Positions 1 through 11,021 are shown, counted from the stretch's first letter. The stretch is 64,000 nucleotides of DNA from Prosapia bicincta (GCA_036971475.1 JBAIZL010000425.1:3128501-3192500), one strand, 5' to 3'. The notes: generated from the letters alone by a model not told the origin. Made by a program: numbers and translations.

Positions 1-1
1 T

Positions 2-1237
2 GGGGTTATGAGTCGTACAAGATTTATACAAATCACTGACGTACTAAGATTTGATGATAAAAATACAAGACAGGCACGAAGAGCCACAGACAAATTTGCC
101 CCTATGAGAAATGTATTTGAGCTTATCAATAACATATTGTCAAATTATTTTTCTGCTGGTGCCAATACCACGATTGATGAAATGCTATCTCTGTTTCGTG
201 GGCGATGCCCCTTCAAAGTGTTTATGAAAGATAAGCCCGGTAAATACGGTATTCTAATTAGAATGCTATGTGATGCTGAATCCAGATATGTGTTGAACAT
301 GGAACTATATTGTGGAAGTACAAATATTGAAAAAGGTACAGTTCCGCTTGTGTGCCGTTTAGTAACACCCATTTCTCAGTCTGGTAGAAATGTAACTACA
401 GACAGGTACTATACATCTGTTGACTTAGCCGAAAAACTTTACCATGAACATAAACTAACGTTGGTAGGTACTATGCAACTGAACAGAAAACATATTCCAA
501 AAGAGCTAAGAAACAATGTTCGTGAAAGGCCATTGTACTCTTCTATGTTTGCTTTTACCGACAATAAAACAGACCAGGCGCCTGTTACACTTGTATCTTA
601 CAAAGTAAAGAACAAGCCCGTGCGTAACCTAATCATGCTTTCCACTCAACACGAGGACGACAAAATAGGTGATGATGAAAAAAGTAAACCTGACATTGTC
701 ATATTTTACAATAGTTCAAAAGGCGGCGTGGATTCAGTGGACCAAATGGCACGCAATTACACAGTAAAAAGAGGAACAAAAAGATGGCCTATGACAGTGT
801 TTTACACTCTAATTGATATTGTGTGTATAAATGCTTTTACTTTGTATATTGGAAACTTTCCAAACTGGAAACCGAGAGAAAAGAATCAGCGGCTTCAGTT
901 TTTACGCATGTTGGCGCTTGAGCTTATCAAACCGCAAGTGAATCTACGAGTACAAAACATCGAAGGTCTAACTAAAAACACCGTGTGTGCTATGGAACAA
1001 CTTCTTGAACGAAAACTAACTTATAACGTTCGACCTCAACCAGTCCCACAAGCTGAAGTTGGTCGTGGAAGATGCTTCATTTGTGTCAGTGCAGCGAGGT
1101 CAAAGAAAGTAAAATATGATAATTTAGGGAAGTCAAAGTCTGTTTGTAATCATTGCAATAAACATATATGTGGAAATCATAGCAAGAACACTGTCACCTG
1201 TGAGAAATGCCAAGCGGGTGGAGCCGATTCTGATTAA
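2..1237 (+). CDS. piggyBac-family transposase, C-terminal part (5' end outside window)
   Basis: Cut-and-paste DNA transposase acting at element ends and TTAA targets. The frame is open to the left edge, so the true start lies upstream; counting from the Met at position 8, 409 residues remain of a family usually near 550-600. The catalytic aspartates sit in the expected contexts: TIDEML (D57), TTDRYYTS (D132) and GGVDSVDQM (D242). The RWPM segment (about 259-262) and the hydrophobic stretch after it are also typical of the family. The C-terminus carries a cysteine-rich cross-brace finger (C356, C359, C380, C383, C388, H391, C398, C401), which in piggyBac binds the terminal repeat. There is no stop or frameshift in the visible part and the element's right end follows downstream, so this looks like a young copy. 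The left half and left terminus cannot be judged. Confidence 0.95.
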   Translation, partial: GVMSRTRFIQITDVLRFDDKNTRQARRATDKFAPMRNVFELINNILSNYFSAGANTTIDEMLSLFRGRCPFKVFMKDKPGKYGILIRMLCDAESRYVLNMELYCGSTNIEKGTVPLVCRLVTPISQSGRNVTTDRYYTSVDLAEKLYHEHKLTLVGTMQLNRKHIPKELRNNVRERPLYSSMFAFTDNKTDQAPVTLVSYKVKNKPVRNLIMLSTQHEDDKIGDDEKSKPDIVIFYNSSKGGVDSVDQMARNYTVKRGTKRWPMTVFYTLIDIVCINAFTLYIGNFPNWKPREKNQRLQFLRMLALELIKPQVNLRVQNIEGLTKNTVCAMEQLLERKLTYNVRPQPVPQAEVGRGRCFICVSAARSKKVKYDNLGKSKSVCNHCNKHICGNHSKNTVTCEKCQAGGADSD

Positions 1238-1498
1238 ATATTTGGTTTAAGGAACATTTTTATTGACTAATTAACATTTTCATGTTTTCAGTTTTTAATC
1301 AATATTTTTTATTATATTTCATCAAATATTCATGTAATAGTTTAGTCAATAATATAAATATAAAGTAAATAATGTAAAGTGATGTTTTTATAAGCTCAAT
1401 ATATATAAATTTAATAAAATGAACGTTTTTGTTTTGTGGGCCTGCCAGGCCCCCCCTTGGTCCTTGAAGTAACGGCCTGACCCTTGGTCCTACAAGGG
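1238..1498 (+). mobile_element. piggyBac right end: 3' UTR and terminal repeat
   Basis: The AT-rich 3' UTR leads to a GC-rich terminus. CCCTTGGTCCT occurs twice in direct orientation (1454-1464 and 1481-1491). The last 18 bp (1481-1498) form a hairpin: CCCTTG, loop GTCCTA, CAAGGG. The element ends in GGG directly before TTAA at 1499-1502, the standard piggyBac target duplication. The left end is outside the window, so a matching TTAA cannot be checked here. Confidence 0.85.
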
Positions 1499-1502
1499 TT
1501 AA
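1499..1502. other. TTAA target site at piggyBac right junction
   Basis: TTAA follows the GGG terminus immediately. piggyBac elements insert into and duplicate TTAA, so this fixes the element boundary. Confidence 0.8.
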
Positions 1503-3319
1503 GGAAGAGTAATAAACCAAACTGTAGATAATATAGGGGAGATATTATGCTAAGTTTACAGAGCGTCATACCTGTTGAAGACCTATTCTCTACCGGAGTT
1601 ATAAAGAAGTGTCTAGTCTTAGGCAAGGAAATAGTCACCTCGAGACACCGAAACAGGAGTAAAAATTCCATAGTGAGATGAAAAAATAATAAAAAAGTGA
1701 AATTAGATTTTTAATTAAAAGTCACACTGCCCGTAATATAAACACCTACATTTATTTCCTAAAATTATATATTGTTATCTTTCTTGGTGTTTTAAATAAA
1801 AGTTAACATCATAATGATTAAAATGTCAGCGAGGTATTTCTCACATATTATATAATGTTTTTTTTTTTTGTATTACCGCCAAACCACAGATAAACGAGGC
1901 AAAAGGTTTCAACAGTTGCCCCCGAGGGCAGCACATTTAGGTCTCCGTTTATATCAGCTGTTTTGTACGTTCCCTTTCTAAATTTAGATAATAAATGATT
2001 ATTCGGAGGAGAAGAGTGAAAGAGAGAGGGTAGTTAGGTTGGGCTGGTGACTAAGGGAAGAAGTCACGATCGATCTGTGAAATTTCCAAGCTATCTAGAG
2101 AAACAAGGTACTAACGTTTCTCAAGTCCATGACCCTATGGTAAATCTTTCCAATATTTGAAATTTATGTAAATATCTTCTTCTGTAAATATGCACACTGG
2201 CCATAGCACGAGGAAGGCTATTTGTTGAAATTTCTTTTGTCGAGTGAAACTTTCTAAACCTTATTTTTGGGCATAACTCGGTTGTTTAGCCTTCCTGCGG
2301 CGGTGAGACGACATTTATAAAACTGATCAACAAGAGCAATATATTTTTAATATAATGTCTTTACTTCTGTTAGGAATATTCGTTTAGATTTGAGTACATA
2401 ATTATGTCTATAATAACACTGTTTTGATAATGTAAGAGTAAACTTTAGAGTTTTGATAATGGAGTTAATTTGAAACACGTCAATGAAGAAGAACTATGTT
2501 TTGATGTCAGAAAAGGCAGAAATGAGTAGGCTACTAAAATGTAGAGACTGTTAACAACCATTAAAAACCCATTTACTACCTAGGGATATTTTACTACTTA
2601 ATGTTTTAATAAAATCTTACTTCGAAAAATGAATTTAAATTTACAATCGTGTTTCATTAGTTTGAAAAATATATATTGTTTTGAATTTATCTTAGCCCTA
2701 TATTTTAAATTTGATGTATGTAAAATAAAAGTTTTATAAAACATTATATAAGACATTGTCTTATCTAACTGGGTATAAAATATGCAACTATATGAACCAG
2801 ATTTGAAAAAAAGGTAAAAAGACATTATAAAGCTTAATATTTTTTCATTAATTCCATTAAAACGGTTACCTTCAAAAATAATTGCAGAAAGTTGCGAATT
2901 GAGTTACATTAACAAAGGTGAACTAACGAAAGAATGGCGCAAAAAAATAAATGGCCTGAAGTATCATCAAAGGGGTGAAGTAGAAATGAGCCCCTTCTAT
3001 ACAGACGCCAAAACGGAAGTGGTGTCCAGGAAGTGGCGGAGTTTTGCTAACTCTCTAGATATTAATTTCGTACTTGACTTTCACTAACTTCGACTGAGCG
3101 AAACTTAAAATTAGTTGCGTAAAGCTCTTTAGAAGGATTCAAGTTCGGGTTGACATACAAAATTATATTGTGAATTTCGATTCAAAATGCCTGTAATAAC
3201 AGATATCGAACCTACAAAGACAGCTTTGAATGAATTGAAACGTGATATTACTACTTGGTATAAACGGAACTGCTATTTGTAGAAACAACCGATTTAATAT
3301 TTATATATTTTCTACGTGG
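1503..3319. other. Unassigned AT-rich DNA with short open stretches
   Basis: No recognisable gene. A homopolymer T run lies near 1858-1869 and a GC-richer purine-rich patch near 1990-2130. A short frame at 2899-3087 and a 31-codon ATG frame at 3187-3282 resemble nothing I know and have no clear splice context. I do not call them genes. Confidence 0.5.
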
Positions 3320-3461
3320 GAGATTTTAATAAAATAAAGTTTTGAGAAAAATGTAATAACATCAATTGTCATGCGCTATAGGTTAAAAGATTAGAGCTTG
3401 AATAATAACGTAGATTAATAAAAATGTTTTTTATTAGCGACTGAAAATTTGTATAAGTTAT
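3320..3461 (-). repeat. Trl repeat fragment (left half, interrupted by non-LTR insertion)
   Basis: Read on the minus strand, this matches the 5' region of the other Trl copies (for example 8600-8730). It includes the TTCAGTCGCTAATAAAA-like block, TTTAACCTATAG and GACAATTGATGTTA. It continues at 4590-4634, the two halves being separated by the non-LTR insertion at 3462-4589. Confidence 0.75.
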
Positions 3462-4589
3462 GTTGTTGTTGTTGTTGTCGTGTGACAAGTGCAATAAAAA
3501 CAATTTCAGAGAAAGGTAGAGAGAGCACAGTTACACGGTTCCAAAGGCGTGAAGCACTGCACTGGCCACCTCTGCAGTATAAAGAGTCTCCCTAGAACAG
3601 TTTAAGTCAATCTTAAATAGTGCTGCAATGATGGACGGGCAGTTGAAGAGATGATCGGGATCAAGCTGTATCCCTGGGCAGTGCCTACATTCAGTGTATG
3701 TTCTTGATCCATCAGGCAAGATTTTCATGTCTTTGAGGTGCATTGTCCTCAGTCTGGCAATTGTTTTTGTTATTTCCCTGTCGAAGTTAAGCTCAGGAAG
3801 TGATGATTTTCTTCGGTTGTTATGGCAGAGCTTCTGTTTTGCAACGACATTTACGTCGAAAGATGTTGTAATCACGGGGGCTGGTTCGATGGTCCTCGCT
3901 TCCTTGGCCAGAGAATCGGCCTCTTCGTTCCCTTTGATGTCGACGTGTCCCGGGATCCATTGAAGCGTACAAAGCTTCTTGTTTTCCTCAATTAAGGACA
4001 GAAGGGTATTGATCTTTTGGGCGAGGTTTGTATTTCCTTTTTGGAGAGCCTGAAGAGCAGATCTGCAGTCCGTGAAGATTACTATGCCATCAGAGGGGTT
4101 GAGTGTTGTCCAAGTGAGGTAAATACTCAGAGCTTCTTTGATTGCGATGAGTTCGCTTGTGAAGTTGGAGGCGATTTTGCCTGCTGCAATTTTGTGTCTG
4201 GAAGTTGAGCCATCAGGGTAGGTTATAAAGATTCCGGATCCACCTCTATCGCAGTCAGAATTCGAAGAGCCGTCGGTGTAAGCAGCGACCAAGTGTGGTT
4301 TTAAAATCTTGGCAATAGTTTCCATTCCTTTCCTCTTGATTGTTTCTTGAGGCTCTTTTTTGGAGCAGGGTTCGAGGAGATTCAAGTTTATATTCACAAA
4401 GGAGGGTGGTTTGACCGGGAACCTGGGTTCTTGAAAGATGTCAAGGCTCGTGTGCTGTAGGTTGATGTCCTGTCTGATGTTTTTGTCGTACTGGAGAGTA
4501 GAAGATCTCTTTAGCCTGGTTTTTTCCGACCAGTTCCGAAAGGTGACTTTTGAGATATGTTGTTCGTGATTGCTCGAACAAGTTATATG
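3462..4589 (-). mobile_element. 5'-truncated non-LTR retrotransposon with (CAA)n tail and target-site duplication
   Basis: Minus-strand insertion of about 1.1 kb carrying the RNase H end of a pol gene. Its 3' end is a (CAA)n tail, seen as (GTT)n on the plus strand at 3462-3478. The flanks carry matching 11-mers, GTATAAGTTAT at 3451-3461 and GTACAAGTTAT at 4590-4600, which differ at one base and are read as the target-site duplication. The insertion splits a Trl repeat, which resumes on the other side. A simple-repeat tail together with RNase H is typical of I-type and related non-LTR clades. The 5' truncation is the usual outcome of target-primed reverse transcription. Confidence 0.8.
3531..4589 (-). 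CDS. non-LTR retrotransposon pol, RNase H and C-terminal zinc knuckle (5'-truncated)
   Basis: C-terminal part of a non-LTR polyprotein; RNase H removes the RNA template during retrotransposition. The frame is open without stops from the 5' breakpoint near 4589 to the stop at 3531, about 350 codons. Numbering from the GTG codon at 4397, the RNase H active-site residues are D42 (YTDGSS), E82 (SELIAIKEAL), D110 (FTDCRSAL) and D161 (GNEEADSLAKEA), with the WIPGHVDIKGN block between the last two. A CCHC-type knuckle follows (C237, C240, H249, C253), usual at the end of such proteins. The reverse transcriptase and endonuclease regions are missing through 5' truncation, so there is no genuine start codon. 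The intact frame suggests a fairly recent insertion. I place it in the I/Jockey-like RNase H-bearing group without a finer name. Confidence 0.88.
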   Translation of the reverse strand, partial: HITCSSNHEQHISKVTFRNWSEKTRLKRSSTLQYDKNIRQDINLQHTSLDIFQEPRFPVKPPSFVNINLNLLEPCSKKEPQETIKRKGMETIAKILKPHLVAAYTDGSSNSDCDRGGSGIFITYPDGSTSRHKIAAGKIASNFTSELIAIKEALSIYLTWTTLNPSDGIVIFTDCRSALQALQKGNTNLAQKINTLLSLIEENKKLCTLQWIPGHVDIKGNEEADSLAKEARTIEPAPVITTSFDVNVVAKQKLCHNNRRKSSLPELNFDREITKTIARLRTMHLKDMKILPDGSRTYTECRHCPGIQLDPDHLFNCPSIIAALFKIDLNCSRETLYTAEVASAVLHAFGTV

Positions 4590-4634
4590 TACAAGTTATA
4601 TATCAGGAGAGTGTGACCTAATAGAAGGAATTTA
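4590..4634 (-). repeat. Trl repeat fragment (right half of the interrupted copy)
   Basis: On the minus strand this contains the Trl 5' signature CTTCTATTA, then CACACTCTCCTGATATA and ACTTGTAC, and joins the 3320-3461 fragment across the non-LTR insertion. Confidence 0.75.
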
Positions 4635-4790
4635 GAAACTGTATTAACATCCACGTGTTAACCATTAACACCGTAAAAGGATGTTTTTTTAACTCGAGTA
4701 GATGAGTAAAAAGTATCTTATTAACGATTGAAAAATTGAACAAGATATATAGGGAGAGTGTGAAATAATAGTAGGTATTGAAAAAATTAA
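4635..4790 (-). repeat. Second, tandem Trl 5' unit
   Basis: On the minus strand the same order recurs: CACACTCTCCCTATATAT, TTTTTCAATCGTTAATAAGA, then ATGTTAATACAGTTT, ending exactly where the CTTCTATTAGG start of the neighbouring unit begins. Two Trl 5' units therefore lie head-to-tail with a period near 160-170 bp. Confidence 0.65.
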
Positions 4791-6185
4791 GAATATACAT
4801 GTAACTATATGCATTATATTCATAGAATTATAGTTGATGCGGTGATATGATCATCCAATGTGTTTGGAAAATCGAAAGAGGTAAGCGATTACTGTTAGTG
4901 TTTTGTAAAAGAAGTTAGTTTGCGTTCGAAGAAATAAGGATTGGAAAAGAAATAAACCTCAGAAGGCAATACAAACAGAAGAAATTGCTACTAGTAAGTG
5001 ATGAGAAGTTTTTAAAATTGAAATCGGACATTTTGAAAAGTATAGAAGAAAAAAAAACAATATAAGAAAGAAACGAAAATAAAGAAGAACAGGTGATAGA
5101 GAAATAAAGAGCAGAATAAAACGAAAAGTAAATGAAAGAGAAAGTTGGAGTAAACCTTATGTAAATAGATGGGGAAATTTAAGAAAGATGATCGAAAGAA
5201 AACGAACAAACTACAATAGTGAGATATGGAAAAGTTTTAGAGAATTCTCAATCGCAAATATTTGTAAGATTTCATCTGGTTTTCCTATATTTAGGGGATC
5301 GTTGTTTACGTAATGTCAAGAAAATGTTTTTATTTTTAAATGAGTGAAATAAAATGACGGTACAAATACAGACCCAGTATTAATTGAATTTGTTCCTGTA
5401 AGGATACTTCTTTTATTATTTATTTATTAAAATTTAATAAACTTAAATTCTTATTTTAATTATAAAAAGAAAATTTTTATATGAAAGAGTAATAGATTAC
5501 TTCCGATGCAGTATTAGTAACGAACGAAATAAATGTTTCACGCTGTCAAAAGTTAAGTAATCCAAGTAACGAAATCAGGGGTTTGTTCTAGAAAAAAGGT
5601 TTTAAATATCATGAATATTTATGAAAAAGTTTGCACATTACCATCACAATGTAAGAGATTTATATATAAACAAATAGTTTTACCACTAAATAATAAAATA
5701 ACGTAATATGGAAGCCGAGTTATAAAGTTTTATAACAATCTAATAATTTGGACCATTTACTGTAAAAACTAACTCTAGTTTTCTGCTCAACACTTGTGTG
5801 ACGTCATTGTTTTGTCTGGCTCTTAGCAATCCACATTTCGCCACATTAGAGTGAGATTTCAAGTCAAAGTGATGACACAAATCCGTTTGGGCTAAATGTA
5901 ATATTTGGTGTTTTGCCAAATGGCCGAAAAAACCTTCTTCATATTCTACAGTTTGGCATAAATAAGCTCTTTCAGTAATATCAGAACATTAACGAATTGA
6001 CATCAAACAAAACCTGTAATAGTGTAAACTCACAGAAAATAACCTGTTTAATATTTATACAATAAAGTGAACTGAAATAATTATTTTACTTTGTGTAGCT
6101 TAGACTATGTAATAACTTTAGAGCATCCAATCACCACTGGCTGAACGTTAATTAAAATAAAAAATACAATTTTTTCTTTAACTCT
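4791..6185. other. AT/purine-rich DNA, no gene seen
   Basis: The purine-rich low-complexity stretch at 4920-5230 gives spurious reading frames. A perfect TGACGTCA (CRE-type octamer) lies at 5799-5806, without other promoter evidence. I see no coding region. Confidence 0.5.
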
Positions 6186-6189
6186 TTCT

Positions 6190-6291
6190 GTCTGTCTCTC
6201 TCTCTTTCACTAATACATACACTCTCTCTCTCACTCACACACAGACACACACACACTCGCACTCTCTCTCTATCTCCCACACACAAACACA

Positions 6292-6377
<86 letters not shown>

Positions 6378-6420
6378 GACACAAACATACACTATTTCTC
6401 TCACACAAACACACACAGCC
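6190..6420. repeat. (TC)n/(CA)n compound microsatellite
   Basis: A CT-rich segment grades into an interrupted (CA)n tract, longest run 6294-6364. Reading frames here are translations of the dinucleotide repeat only. Confidence 0.95.
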
Positions 6421-6424
6421 TGTT

Positions 6425-8574
6425 AAATTCAAACCAAACCACTAAAACAAATGAAAAATAATAGATTTCAAGGGGTCACACAATTTGAAATTTTCTCTTA
6501 CAATAATAATATTTCTTACACATTAGAATTCTCCAAGTATCTCTGTAATAAAGAAATTAATAAATTAAATTTAACATTATCTAAATTGACTAAATAGCTG
6601 ACAGTTAGTGTGAAGTATATAGATTGAAATTATTTCCACTTTCCATAAAGATATTATTGATGGTTTTTGATGGGCTAGTGTCTACAACTTGGGCTAAATA
6701 TTTCTTAAAAGGTGAAGACATTGTATAAAAACAGAAATAAATTCTGTTTCAGTTAAAGGCCTAAGATGGAATTTTTTCTGTTCATTCAACCCTGAACCTT
6801 TGATCTCTTGATTGTAAAGTGACAATACATAAGATTAGTTGGTATTTTTGTCTTAATTGCTTTGCTAAAACAAGTAGATCAACTTTGAAAGTGTTTGAGC
6901 ATTACAGATTGTAAAGAAACACAATTTTTGTACATTTCGTTGAGAGTGTGACATATATGAAGCTTACTTAGTATCTATTTTAAACATAGTAAACAACTTG
7001 AGTAGGTACATATTTGAGTACTTCTTTCTATCTTTCCTAACATTAAAAGTTTTAAGTACGATTTAAGTTTTTAAAATGAAGTCATTCCGAAAAGCTTCTA
7101 CACAGGAAAATGTTGTTATTTGAGGAAGGGTAGAAAAACTACTTAAATATATAGAATATTCCTAGCAGAAATAAAGATGAGTATATTAAGAATCTCGACT
7201 TTAATAGGATTTCCTGAGAGCGTTAACAAATAATGTTATGAGATATTTTTAAAAATATAGCAATTATAACAATAAAATTATTTGAAACCATTTTTTATAC
7301 CAATAAAAGATATCGTAAATCTAATATTCAAGTCGTATAGTTTAAAAAAAGGTTATAATATCAATTAATCTTTTAGGGAATCTATATTAATAATTTTAAA
7401 AAACCAGAATAAAATAAAGTAAATTTTAAACAGATATTATGCCTAAACGTGCTATAATGGAATTCAATAAAGCTTTTCACTTATATATTTCATATAGCTT
7501 TAAGTTCTTTCAAACTGATTAGAATCCGGTTGGTTTACCTCTTAATCTTTTCGAATTGTGTATGTTACAAACTAGCATTATTAAAAAAAATACAGTGATT
7601 TCAAAAATTTGGTTTTAACTTTAATTTATTACTCCTAAGTAAAAAAAAAAACAATACCACTGAATAACATATCTAAAGAAGTAAACATTATCCATTACTA
7701 TTTATGTTTAGAATCATTGCTTAAAATTATTTTCCAATCAGGGTATTTATTAAAGAATAAATATTTGGCCTGCTGATTGACCTATATCCAACTAATCCTA
7801 GCACTATTTCCCCAGGGGGCGCCAGTTAATACCCTAGATATTACCTCGTTTTGTATGGAAGTAATTTAAATAATTTCCATTGAAAGTTACAAAGATTTGA
7901 ACCATTCTCTTCCTATTGTCTTAAAAAATAACCGGTATTAGAGTAGGTTCCAGTTAATTGCTTTAAATGAGTTAAAGCGTTACAATTAAGTTCACTAGGC
8001 TAGAATAATTGCGTTTCGTTTGATATAAAGCGCACAGATTAATAATACAAATTGCATTATTCAAGAGATAATCCATTTAAATATTACACAAATCTAAATC
8101 TACTTAATGAATTTGGAGTATGCATTTCTTTTTTGTTGTTTTACATATAAAGTAGTTTGTAAACATTTGTGTTTGTAGAGAAATAAAATAATTAATTTTA
8201 AATATTAAATTAAAAAAAGTTTATCAAAAAACTAATTTGGAAAGAATTTATAGAACCAAGAAATAATATTAGTATACAAAATTTAATAATAAGTACTTTC
8301 AACATGTTTTTAATTTTAAATAAATAAAACCTCTCCACTACAAATAATGTTTATTTAAATCCTTGAGAAGATTTAGATGAGAAAGCAATCATATTCAGAA
8401 AAAATTATTGTAAAAGTCTTGTAACAATCTACTATGAAAATGATTGACATCCAATCGAAATATACATCGGGATGCAAATAAACTTTTTTTGTGGTTATTT
8501 ATATAAAATAAAAAAAATAATTATACATTAGTAGCTCCAAGTTGTTTCAACATTTCTATTCAAATTACTAAATA
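6425..8574. other. AT-rich DNA without recognised gene
   Basis: No protein domain or RNA gene recognised. A GC-rich CTCF-like core, CCAGGGGGCGC, stands alone at 7812-7822. Confidence 0.5.
7812..7822 (+). promoter_or_regulatory. CTCF-like core motif
   Basis: CCAGGGGGCGC, followed by CAG, matches the core of the animal CTCF motif and is striking against AT-rich surroundings. Only the sequence match supports it; insect CTCF prefers related but not identical sites. Confidence 0.25.
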
Positions 8575-9292
8575 CCTTCTATTAGCTCACACTCTCCTGA
8601 TATATAACTTGTACAAATATTTAACAGTTAATAAAATACGTTTTTATTCATCCAGTCTAGTTCAAATACATTTCTTATAACCTATAGAGGTTGACAATTG
8701 ATGTTAATACAGTTTAACTATTTATTTAATAATTAAATTATACAAATTCAGGGAGTCTAGGTTGGATTCGCAATAAGTATCTTCATGTTCGATGTCAAGC
8801 GCTTTATGGCACTGAGCCAACTTTCCATAGCTAGAAATGAACTTCTCAAACCTCTATAGGAAAACGCTCCATTGTAAAACCTTAAATTGTTGCCATGGTT
8901 ACCACAGAATATCATAAATAATGCTCTGTGATTAAAAAAGAATGGAAAGAATAAAATAAACAAAATGGATTAACGTTATCGAACCTTGCTTTACAAAGAG
9001 GTAATGCGAATGGGAAGCGAAAAGAAATTTCAAGACAATGCAAGTGACGCTAAAATAAAAGGAAGCGTATAAATAGTAACAAATAAAAATAATGGTCCAA
9101 AACCATACATAAAAAGAATAATGGAAAACTGCAAAAGAAATTCGTTTCCTATGTTACCACTTAATAGTGCTATTCTAACACGTTTATACATATTTGTATT
9201 AATTTTAATTATAAAATTAAAACAAACTAAAATAACAATTTTCTTCGTTGATTTAAGTAGGAATTTACTTTTAAACAAGTGTTTATATTACT
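8575..9292 (+). repeat. Trl repeat, near full-length copy (~720 bp)
   Basis: Starts with CTTCTATTAGCTCACACTCTCC and shares the whole order of blocks with the copies at 13925-14815 and 42612-43375. These are TTCATCCAGTCTAGTTCAAA, GACAATTGATGTTAATACAG, a tRNA-like segment (minus strand, about 8755-8825), the TTGTTGCCATGGTTACCA block, GGTATCGAACCTTGCTT-like sequence, and a tail with GTAGGAATTTACTTT. No protein is encoded; short frames in either direction are not conserved between copies. It is probably a non-autonomous retroposon or other interspersed element, class not settled. Confidence 0.8.
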
Positions 9293-10783
9293 TGTTTATA
9301 TGATATTTAATACAATAATATGACTAATAAACCTTCAATGGAAACATTTAATTTCGATTTACAGCTTTTGAAGCAATAATATAACATCTGAATGTCATTT
9401 AAATTAAACGTTTACTATAAAATAAAGCCAGATTCAATAGAGCTGCTTCGAAACGCGATTGGGAGTTAAAGAGGCCGCTTGCCATATATTGCATTTTCAT
9501 CTAAAATTCTCACTCACTTTGCAAAGCCTAATATTTTGCAACTGAAGTCGAGAGGTTATAAATAAGCGTGTTTGAGTCACCAACTTGGCAGGTGTAGGGA
9601 TGAGGAATACATCTGGCACTGGATTACCAGCTGCTGTGTGGATACACAAATATTTCCAACAGCATGTGACAGCGGTAAAGTTTGGGAACATTATATATTT
9701 ACGTTGCCTTGTGGGCCAGAAATGTAATGACGTGTCAGAAAAATCCAAGAAATAGGCTTGTATAAGAAGTATTTAACACTTTACTCTCTTTTTTTTTAAG
9801 ATTGATGCAAATCCTGATAATAGTTTTAGTATTAGTTGAAATATAAAACTAAATTCTTATTGTTTTGAAAATACTACGAATTCTTAACACAAAATATATC
9901 TAATTGCTTGAACAATTTATGGATAACTAAAACTACTAAACTTAGAAATATAAGTATTTGAGAACGTATACGATATAAAAGTAAAGATGACCTTAGAAAT
10001 GATTTAAATCATTTTAGTTTTAACGTCAGGAAGACATGAAAGGTAATATCACAATACCTTCAGCAATAAAGTACAAATTTTATAAATTTTGAAAGATTAA
10101 AAAAATAAAACATTTGGCAATTCTGCTGACTACTCTATCACATATGTAATCAATACTTGTATCTAACAACACAACTGATAAGTAAAAGTAAAAAAATGTG
10201 TCTATGCTGTATATTATGGGAATTTGAAAATAAATTAGTTTATATAGTTCAATGTAAAAAAACCGTATACTAAAGGCGCCATTTAGCAACAATATAAATC
10301 TAACACGGAATGTTTAGAATTAAAAGACGGCTTTTTCAATGAGACAGAACGATGTTTCTATAAATAATGAGTTTTTCAAGAAAATTTAAAAAGTATTGCC
10401 TAGTTGAAAAAGATCGATAATGTTCCTGTCAATACTAAAACAAGGATTTTGGTAATGTTCTTTCTTTAGTACATAATAATGACTGAAAAAATGACAACAA
10501 ATTAGTTGTAGATACTTTGAAAAAATTCAAAAAAATAGATGTATAAACTACGTGTTATTTTAAATACACACTTTTGATTCGTTAAATAACCTCTTTTATT
10601 CCAAACTTTTCATACAATTGACCAAATGGTGACTAACGAATCGTGGAATGACCGATAGATTTTGTTTTGAACTTGAAAGTTGAGCTAAGTTGCAAAGACT
10701 CATTTATTAGATATATGTTGGATTTTATACAATTATATATATATACATATATAAATATCGCAATATGTATTTTTGTGTATTAA
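9293..10783. other. AT-rich DNA with a GC-richer patch at 9500-9740
   Basis: 9500-9740 is less AT-rich than its surroundings and open in one minus frame (83 codons), but it matches no family I know and has no convincing splice sites. It could be an old exon or repeat. Nothing else was recognised. Confidence 0.4.
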
Positions 10784-10841
10784 TAAGAACTAAGTCAAAA
10801 TACAAATACAAGAATTATAATTGAATTTACAATTCAAAGCT

Positions 10842-10871
10842 TTTCGTTGGCTACAGTACCAACATCATCAG
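10842..10871 (-). ncRNA. hammerhead-ribozyme-like core
   Basis: On the minus strand the order is CTGATGA, then stem II (GTTGG pairing with CCAAC around a loop), then GAAA. This is the conserved catalytic core layout of hammerhead ribozymes, which are known in PLE terminal repeats. Stem III and the cleavage site were not resolved by eye. Confidence 0.6.
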
Positions 10872-10937
10872 GAATAATAAACAATTAAAATTAAATTAAT
10901 AATTACTTATAATTAAAATTTTATTTGTTTAATATTC

Positions 10938-10967
10938 CTAATGATGTTGGTACTGTGGCCAACGAAA
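10938..10967 (+). ncRNA. hammerhead-like core, mutated (CTAATGA)
   Basis: Mirror copy of the neighbouring core, with CTAATGA in place of CTGATGA; stem II (GTTGG/CCAAC) and GAAA are kept. The changed G is an invariant core base in known hammerheads, so self-cleavage would be expected to be lost. Confidence 0.55.
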
Positions 10968-11021
10968 AGCTTTGAATTGTAAATTCAATTATAATTCTTG
11001 TATTTGTATTTTGACTTAGTT

